The notes under the pieces were generated by a model. It saw nothing but the letters and a program-made list of their open reading frames with translations. It did no database searches and was not told the DNA's origin. Shown here piece after piece: positions 57,937 through 64,000 of a stretch of DNA of 64,000 bases (within the stretch, counting starts at the first letter, position 1; each line of letters opens with the position of its first letter). Origin of the DNA: Gigaspora rosea (taxonomy: Eukaryota > Glomeromycota > Glomeromycetes > Diversisporales > Gigasporaceae); contig QKWP01000106.1 of assembly GCA_003550325.1 (NCBI GenBank), positions 298,738 through 362,737 of the forward strand. Reading direction: 5' to 3'. The position numbers were made by a program, and so were the translations under genes.

Positions 57937-58107
57937 ATAGAGTTTCAATTCAGATAAATCTGTCATTCATTTATCTATATCTGATTTACTTGGTATCTAT
58001 TTACTTTTGATATCTGGCAGATATTCTGAAAATTATCCAGATATTAATAGTAAGTGGATATCCAAATAAATTCAGATCTGATAAATACTAACTGGATTGG
58101 AACTCTA
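57937..58107. mobile_element. Palindromic MITE family S, copy 4
   Basis: AGAGTTTCAATTCAGATAAA ... TGGATTGGAACTCT inverted ends at the equivalent place in the next satellite unit. Confidence 0.75.
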
Positions 58108-58677
58108 GTACAGTAACCTAAATAATATTACTGGTACTGTAATGTAAATGATATATTTTCAACCCAACTAAGACATATCACAATGAACTTCTTCCCAAAA
58201 AATACCTGGCACTATAACGTGTTGTAAAGAATTTCAATTATGTAAGCAACTCTCAAACAATTAGCTACTATTAGTATACACATTTCTAAAATAAATCACA
58301 CAGAGAATGTCTTGAGAATTAAAAAGTGAGATATTGATATATCATCACGTTTGTCTCTTATTTTATAGAAAATTAATGATACTTAACTGTAATTTTTTTT
58401 CTTTTACATATAGTTTCGTCATTTTTAGAGGGTAAGAATGCTAGCCTGTGGTTATTGCCTGCTTCCATCAATGTCTTAAGAACTTTAAATTGTTCTGATA
58501 CCTTATTTTATAATTAATGGATTGGATTTACTCTTTTGTACTAGATTTAGCACATTTTAAAAAATGCATTAAAAATTTAAAAAAATTGATAGTTTAATTT
58601 TTTTTATATACAAAAATCTAACTAGTATTCAAAAATTCTTTAGCAGTATTTTTTTTTTAGAGTATTGCTAATCTTAA

Positions 58678-58977
58678 CAGGCTGTGAAATTCACAGTCCT
58701 GCATCCGCCAATCAAAATTGCAGAATTAGTACAATCTGCAAATTTTCTTTGCGTAACAAAAACAAAGTTTTTTACAAAAAAATCAAAAATTACTTATAAT
58801 GCAAAATATTTTACTAAAAAGGTTGCTATTTTTATAACCCTAACCCTAACCCTAACCCTAACTCTAACTTTAATAGAAAACTTTTTAAAACATTGGACTA
58901 ACCCTAACCCTAACCCTAACTCTAACTTTAATAGAAAACTTTTTAAAACATTGGAGTGTGAATTTCACAGCCTGTGA
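58678..58977. mobile_element. Palindromic MITE with interstitial telomere-like repeats
   Basis: Ends AGGCTGTGAAATTCACAG and GTGTGAATTTCACAGCCTGT are inverted. The interior is a direct duplication (about 58840-58890 and 58898-58950), each starting with CCCTAACCCTAACCCTAAC and continuing TCTAACTTTAATAGAAAAC. Confidence 0.8.
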
Positions 58978-59227
58978 ATCGAAGTAATTTTCTTTTTTTT
59001 AAAATTTTTATAAAAAAATTTTTTTTATGTCTTGTATTTTTTGTGATTTTAAGTTACTAGATTTCGTACATTTGTAAAGTCAATTATAATTATAATTTAT
59101 TAATATATTTGGCAAATTAAAAGTTTTAATAAATAAAAAATTGTATAGGCTTGTTATAAAAAAAATATTATTATTAGTTATATTATAAAAATTATTACTT
59201 ATATTATAAGCTTTTATTAAAAATTTT

Positions 59228-59785
59228 TACCGTATTTTCCCGAAAATAATCTACCTTTTTTTGGGCAAAAAGTTACACAAAAAATCGGGGGTAGCTTATT
59301 TTCGGGTAAAACCGATTTTTGACCGATCGCGGAAAGTTGCTACATAGTAAAGTCTAAATTTTACTATGTAAACCTATTAAAATCGATTAAGTAACCTTGT
59401 TTGGAAGAGCAAAATACACTTACCCTGAAATTTTGATTAAGATTGGAGTACTTTTTATTATTTAACTTTTAATTTTTACGTTCGACGAATATATTTTTTT
59501 AAAAAATTTTAATTTTTTCGCCAAACGTAAAAATCAAAAGTCACTTAATAAAAAGTTATCCAATATTTATGAAAATTTTATGATAAGTGTATTTTGACCT
59601 GCTGAATAAGTTTACTTAATCGATTTTAATCGATTAACTTAGTAAAATTTAGACTTTACTATGTAGCGACTTTTTCAATCGTGGGGGTAGCTTATTTTCG
59701 GGTTAAAGACGTTTTGGAGTTTTTTGACCAAAAGAGGAGGGGTAGCTTATTTTCGAAGGTAGCTTATTTTGGGGAAAATACGGTA
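59228..59785. mobile_element. TIR element (TACCGTATTTTCCC ends) containing MITE A copy 2
   Basis: TACCGTATTTTCCCGAAAAT at the left and ATTTTGGGGAAAATACGGTA at the right are inverted ends. GGTAGCTTATTTTCG is repeated several times near both ends (59291, 59687, 59743). Confidence 0.8.
59336..59670. mobile_element. MITE family A, copy 2
   Basis: Same ~30-bp inverted ends as 18761-19096 (GTTGCTACATAGTAAAGTCT ... AGACTTTACTATGTAGCGAC). About 335 bp in both copies. It may be the core of the larger 59228-59785 element rather than an independent insertion, since flank similarity is also seen at copy 1. Confidence 0.75.
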
Positions 59786-61708
59786 CAAATTATTACTTTA
59801 CATAGTAAGCCATATGAGTTTAACTAGAGTTTAAAAAAATTTTTGCTGATTAAATTTTCTAAATTCTTAATCAAAATTATAAATATTTATTATCTAATTT
59901 CAATTACAAAATTTTTTTTAATCCCAAATTAGTATATCTTAAATTATTTTACTTTAAATTTTAAAAAAATTACATCTAATTTTTATATATAAATTGGATA
60001 TATTAGTTATATAGTATTTACTAGCAAAAATTTCAACTTTAGATTATTTCTTATATATTAATCTAATCTTAAAAAAATTTTTATAATTAAAACTAACAAA
60101 CTTATATTTATAATTTTATCAATAGTTTAAATAAATTTATTTAGTAAAAAAATTTTTTATAATCAAAAATATTTTGTAAAATTACTAGTAAATGTGCTAA
60201 AAACTAGGTTAAACTAGCAAATGCAAATTTAAAAAAAAATGTATAAAATTTAAAAAGCTATGTAAAGTTATGAGTTTTTTAAAACAAGTAGCCCATAAGT
60301 TAAAATATTATTAAAAAATATTAATTAAGTAGTTAATTTTAAAAATTAATAGATAATCAAGTTTAATCATGTACTAAATCTAGTACAATGTACTAGATCT
60401 AGTATAGGTAAATCCTATCCATTAAAAAAAAAATTTGATAAAACAATATCGAAAAGTTTTGTTTTTTTTTAGAAAAATGTTAAAATCAGATTAATAACAA
60501 TATGTCTCGAATATTATAATGAACATCTCCCAGAAATCATTGGTACTGTAGCATAAGTACTGTATTATAAATGATATTACTAGTACTGTAATGTAAATGA
60601 TATATTTTTAACCCAATTAAGACATATCACAATGAATGAACTTTTTCCCAAAAATACTTGGTACTATAACGTGGTGTGAAGAATTTCAAATATGTAGTCA
60701 ACTCTTAAAAATTTATTAGCATATACATTTTTTAATAAATTACTGTATAGTGAATGTTTTAAGGATTAAAAATTGAGATATTGATATGTCATCATGTTTT
60801 TCTCTTAATTTTATAGAAAATTTATGATACTTACTATAATTTTTTTCTTTTACATGTAATATTGTCATTTTTAGAGAATAAGAATGCTTGCTTGTGGTTA
60901 TTGCCTGCTTCCATCAATGCCTTAAGAACTTTAAATTGTTCCGATTCCTATTTTATAATTAAAAAAAATAAATTAGACAAACAATATCGAAAATTTTGTT
61001 TTTATTTTTATTTAAGATCAGATTAATAATAATATGTTTCAAATATCATAACGAACATCTTCCCAGAAATCATTGATACTATAGCATAAGTACTGTATCA
61101 TAAACGAAATTACTGGTACTGTAATGTAAATGATACATTTTCAACTCAATTAAGACATATCACAATAAACTTCTTCTCAAAAAATACTTGGTACTGTAAC
61201 GTGGTGTGAAGAATTTTAATTATGTAAACAACTCTCAAACAATTGGCCACTATTGGTATACACATTTCTAAAATAAACCACACAGTGAATGTCTTAAAGA
61301 TTAAAAATCAAAATATTGATCTATTATAATGTTTGTCTCTTAATTTTATAGAAAATTAATGATATTTAACTATATTTTTTTTTACACATAGGTTCATCAA
61401 ATGATAATGATTCTAGTTTGTGATTATTGCTGCTTCATCAATGCCTTAAGAACTTTAAATTGCACTGATACCTTATTTTATAATTAAAAAAATAAATTAG
61501 ATAAACAATATCACAAACTTTTTGTTTCTTAAAAAAAAATGTTGAGATATTATAATAACAATATGTCTTGAATGTCACAACGAACATCTTCCCAGAAAAT
61601 CATTGGTCTGTAAATGATATATCACTGGTACTGTAACATAAATGACATCTTTTCAACCCTATTAAGACATATCAACAACGAACTGCTTCCCAAAAAGTAC
61701 TTGGTACT

Positions 61709-61863
61709 CATTGTTGGGCAAATTAGTGGTCAACCAAAAATTTGCTGGTCAAATTGGTCTTGTCCAATGATAAAATTGCTCCTCTTGCAATTTTACTCTA
61801 AACCCAAACCAAACCAACCCTAACCTTAACTCTAACAAGCTGGTTTGGTCAAGCCAACACTGA
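61709..61863. mobile_element. Short hAT-like MITE in the satellite
   Basis: Inverted ends CATTGTTGGGCAAA-like and GGTCAAGCCAACACTGA. TTGGTACT is duplicated at 61701-61708 and 61864-61871. Contains AACCAACCCTAACC. Confidence 0.7.
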
Positions 61864-62256
61864 TTGGTACTGTAACGTGGTGTGAAGAATTTCAATTATA
61901 TAATCAACTCTCAAAAAATTGGTCAATATTAGCATAAACATTTCTGAAATAAATCACACAGCGATTGCCTTGAGGATTAAAAATAGAGATATTGATATAT
62001 CATATGTTTGTCTGCTGAAATTCAACAGTACTTAACTGTAATTTTTTTTTACACGTAGTTTCGTGGATAAGGACGTTAGTTTTTGTTCAATAAAGGCGTT
62101 ACTTCACTTTCTTTCATCACCAGTTTTTTGGTATATTGCCGTAATCGTTATTTTGTCAAGTTCCTTGTTTGTTTATGTGCTCATAGTCAGGTGTTATATA
62201 ACATCTGTAGATCATTGTTACACGAACTGTTATTTTTGAACAACAAAAATTGTTCA

Positions 62257-62552
62257 CCCTGAAATTTTGGCCAATCAAAATTTAAGATCAGGTGTAACGT
62301 GATAGCAAAACAAATAAAGTTCTCTACGTAAAAAGTTGCATATAAAACTAAAACGCGTTATAGTTAGGAATAGGGTGAGATCAGCGTAGGGCTAGAACTA
62401 ATCTATTAGTAAAATTTCACGAGGAACATTTTTAATTAGGCCGCAGAAGGTGTTTTCCTAATTAAAATTAAAGCTATTTTTGTTTTTTCTTGCAAAAAGG
62501 CGAATTTTACGTACACCTGATCCTGAAATTCGATTGGCCAATATTACAGGGA
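62257..62552. mobile_element. MITE with TCAGGTGTAACGT subterminal motif
   Basis: CCCTGAAATTTTGGCCAATC (62257-62276), then AAGATCAGGTGTAACGT, pairs with ACGTACACCTGATCCTGAAA then GATTGGCCAATATTACAGGG (to 62552). Related to 40362-40565. Confidence 0.7.
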
Positions 62553-63082
62553 AACAATTTTGTGGGAGAGCAAGGGGCGTTATGAAAATCCTTAAAATAA
62601 CGTGTATAAAAAATACATTCGCATTTATTGTATACCAGATACAGTAATATTATTGTGTAAAATAATTGAGATTAGGTCTGACCCTAATAACCGTGCACCC
62701 AATTACCCGACCCTAACAATTACCAACCGGACCTTGTTTTTGATAATTATTAACAGCGATAATATATTATCTAAAAACTAAACTGTTATTACCAAAAAAT
62801 AATTATCGAAATTTGCAGATGATCATCGCAAAATTCATCACCCACTAATTTTCAAACGAAAATTATGTTCGTGCTCTAACATTATTTAGTGATTTTAGTA
62901 ATAACATCATGCTCCTAATATTAGCACGTGATTATCTGATTGGCTAGATACGAATATTATGGGCCATGAAAATAAATTTGCGATTTCAAATCAGTTGTAA
63001 TATGATTGACGGGTCACCGGTCGACCCACAATCAATACTACCGTATTCACTGATAACATCTCGTATATGTAAGTTTCGCTGA

Positions 63083-63257
63083 TATACGTCTTTCTGATTA
63101 TAACGACATTTATGAGTCATTAATAAAAAAATTCAAAATGTCGATGCAGTGAGTTATACCGATATTTTATATTAAGATTTGAAAAAAATGTCGGTATAGA
63201 AAGATTTACTAAAATGCCGTTATATCCAGAGTCGGTATAACCAGAGTGACGTGTATA
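63083..63257. mobile_element. Small inverted-repeat element
   Basis: TATACGTCTTTCTGATTATA then ACGACATTT (63083-63112) pairs imperfectly with AAATGCCGTTATATCCAGAG ... CCAGAGTGACGTGTATA (to 63257). GTCGGTATA motifs repeat inside. Confidence 0.6.
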
Positions 63258-64000
63258 AAGTTTTGCCAACTCTAGATTTGATTAGTCAACAATTGGGTTT
63301 AATACTCGAATAATTGGATTTCCGGGTAGCCCGTTTTAATCAGGTACCTGGTTTGAAAAAATGTTTGACCTGACGGGTCACAGGCAGAGATTTTTAAACC
63401 GGATTGGAACCCAATTGAGATATTCAAAAACTCGGAGAAAATTTACAGTAACTATAAATGTCAAAATGTCTAGTTAAAAAGATATTTAAGAAGGTAAACG
63501 TAAATTTTAGGTTTAACTTATTTTATCTTATTTCTATCCTGTGTATTAATTGAAAGGTTAAATTGTGAAGTATGTGGCTATAGATATAATTTAGATTAAG
63601 CAGTAGTGATAAATACGAGTAGTAATTAGGGGAATTTATACATCGTGACCCAAATTTGAAATAATGAGGGCTCAATTTAAAATATTTATTTATAAAGACC
63701 TAAATTTTTGAAAATACTGTATTACAAATACTGGCCATAATGTTATTACGGGATCATTTCGTCATAATATTGCAACGATCACTCGCCTCACATGAAATTA
63801 TGGTTAAAGAATTAATATATGGCTATCGATTTTTATTCGTAATAGGCATTTATGTCATTTATTTAATATATATATACTACATATATTTAAAGAAATATGT
63901 AAAGAGAATAATAATTATACAATTCCGTTTTTAAAAGAAAATTTCTATGCAATTTTTAGATATATAGCATAAAGGCGGCGATTATATGTGATGTAATTTT

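Larger units (their letters stand above)
58514..60424. mobile_element. Composite inverted-repeat element carrying two nested elements
   Basis: ATGGATTGGATTTACTCTTT (58517-58536, followed by GTACTAGATTTAG) and its diverged inverse (CTAGATCTAGTATAGGTAAA then TCCTATCCAT, to about 60422) are the ends. It interrupts a satellite unit whose sequence resumes at about 60430. Contains 58678-58977 and 59228-59785. No ORF. Confidence 0.65.
53140..62080. repeat. Satellite-like array of ~500-bp units, interrupted by mobile elements
   Basis: Diverged tandem units share landmarks in fixed order: TCGAATATCACAACGAAC, TCATTGGTACTGTA, ACCCAACTAAGACATATCAC, ATACTTGGTACTGTAACGTG, ATCACACAGAGAATGTCTTG, TTAGAGGATAAGAATGCTAG, TTGCCTGCTTCCATCAATGC. 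The last landmark occurs near 53570, 53840, 54285, 54800, 55508, 57750, 58455, 60895 and 61425. No coding capacity is evident. Insertions include a SINE, four short palindromes, a 1.9-kb composite element and a hAT-like MITE. A/T homopolymer tracts at 53400-53515 belong to one unit. Confidence 0.8.
62081..64000. other. Non-coding terminal stretch
   Basis: No supported gene; the short ORF near 63740 has no protein-like features. Contains two inverted-repeat elements, listed separately. Confidence 0.5.

Noticed and set aside
58837..58925. Chromosome end (telomere)
   Set aside because: The CCCTAA tracts are short, imperfect, internal to inverted-repeat elements and followed by more unique and satellite DNA.
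58684..58977. 97-codon ORF
   Set aside because: It is a translation of telomere-like CCCTAA repeats inside a MITE.

Overview
The window is AT-rich, intron-rich, repeat-laden eukaryotic nuclear DNA. The best fit is an arbuscular mycorrhizal fungus (Glomeromycotina, Rhizophagus/Glomus-like). This is inferred from three things: TKL-type kinases whose leader carries a CxxC...WCxxCDP motif, kinase plus Sel1-repeat units, and a secreted/membrane protein with an SbsA-like Ig domain. No search could be run. Many coding blocks carry single-base frameshifts, some in homopolymers, so an unpolished assembly is as possible as real decay.

Layout. 0.4-1.9 kb: a broken Tc1/mariner-type transposase. 5.36-14.31 kb (+): one long gene for a signal-peptide/membrane protein. 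14.4-16.9 kb (+): kinase leader/N-lobe repeats ending in a complete kinase domain. 18-31.9 kb: palindromic DNA transposons, a LINE-like tail, two kinase pseudogenes and an ~850-bp kinase/Sel1 tandem array (-). 32.05-39.33 kb: a Ty3/gypsy element inserted in the terminus of a hAT-like element. 42.4-44.3 kb: an intact GH18-like membrane-anchored gene. 47.1-51.0 kb: a decayed paralogue of that region, interrupted upstream by a hAT-like element. 53.1-62.1 kb: an ~500-bp satellite array carrying a tRNA-derived SINE, an 862-bp tandem duplication and nested MITEs. 62.1-64 kb: non-coding with small inverted-repeat elements.

Most interesting signal. In the 5.36-14.31 kb gene, what would be one 4.3-kb intron (6823-11156) is a tandem array of about 34 intron-like units. 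Each runs from a GTGAGT-type donor to a TTTAG-type acceptor, and adjacent units are separated by exactly 3 nt (the first by 12 nt). The flanking splice sites are highly conserved while the triplets are highly variable (22 different among 33), relatively GC-rich and free of stop codons in the phase set by the flanking exons. Two more arrays of the same architecture lie in the same gene at 12036-12618 and 13881-14283; the last uses introns of unrelated sequence. This looks like arrays of single-codon microexons (or ratchet splice points) that can be included or skipped without changing frame. I know of no description of such a system, but cannot check the literature here.

The rest shows how the locus evolved: repeated nesting of hAT, MULE, Tc1/mariner and Ty3 elements that can be ordered by target-site duplications, telomere-like CCCTAA tracts carried inside several palindromic elements, and local tandem amplification of kinase and satellite units.
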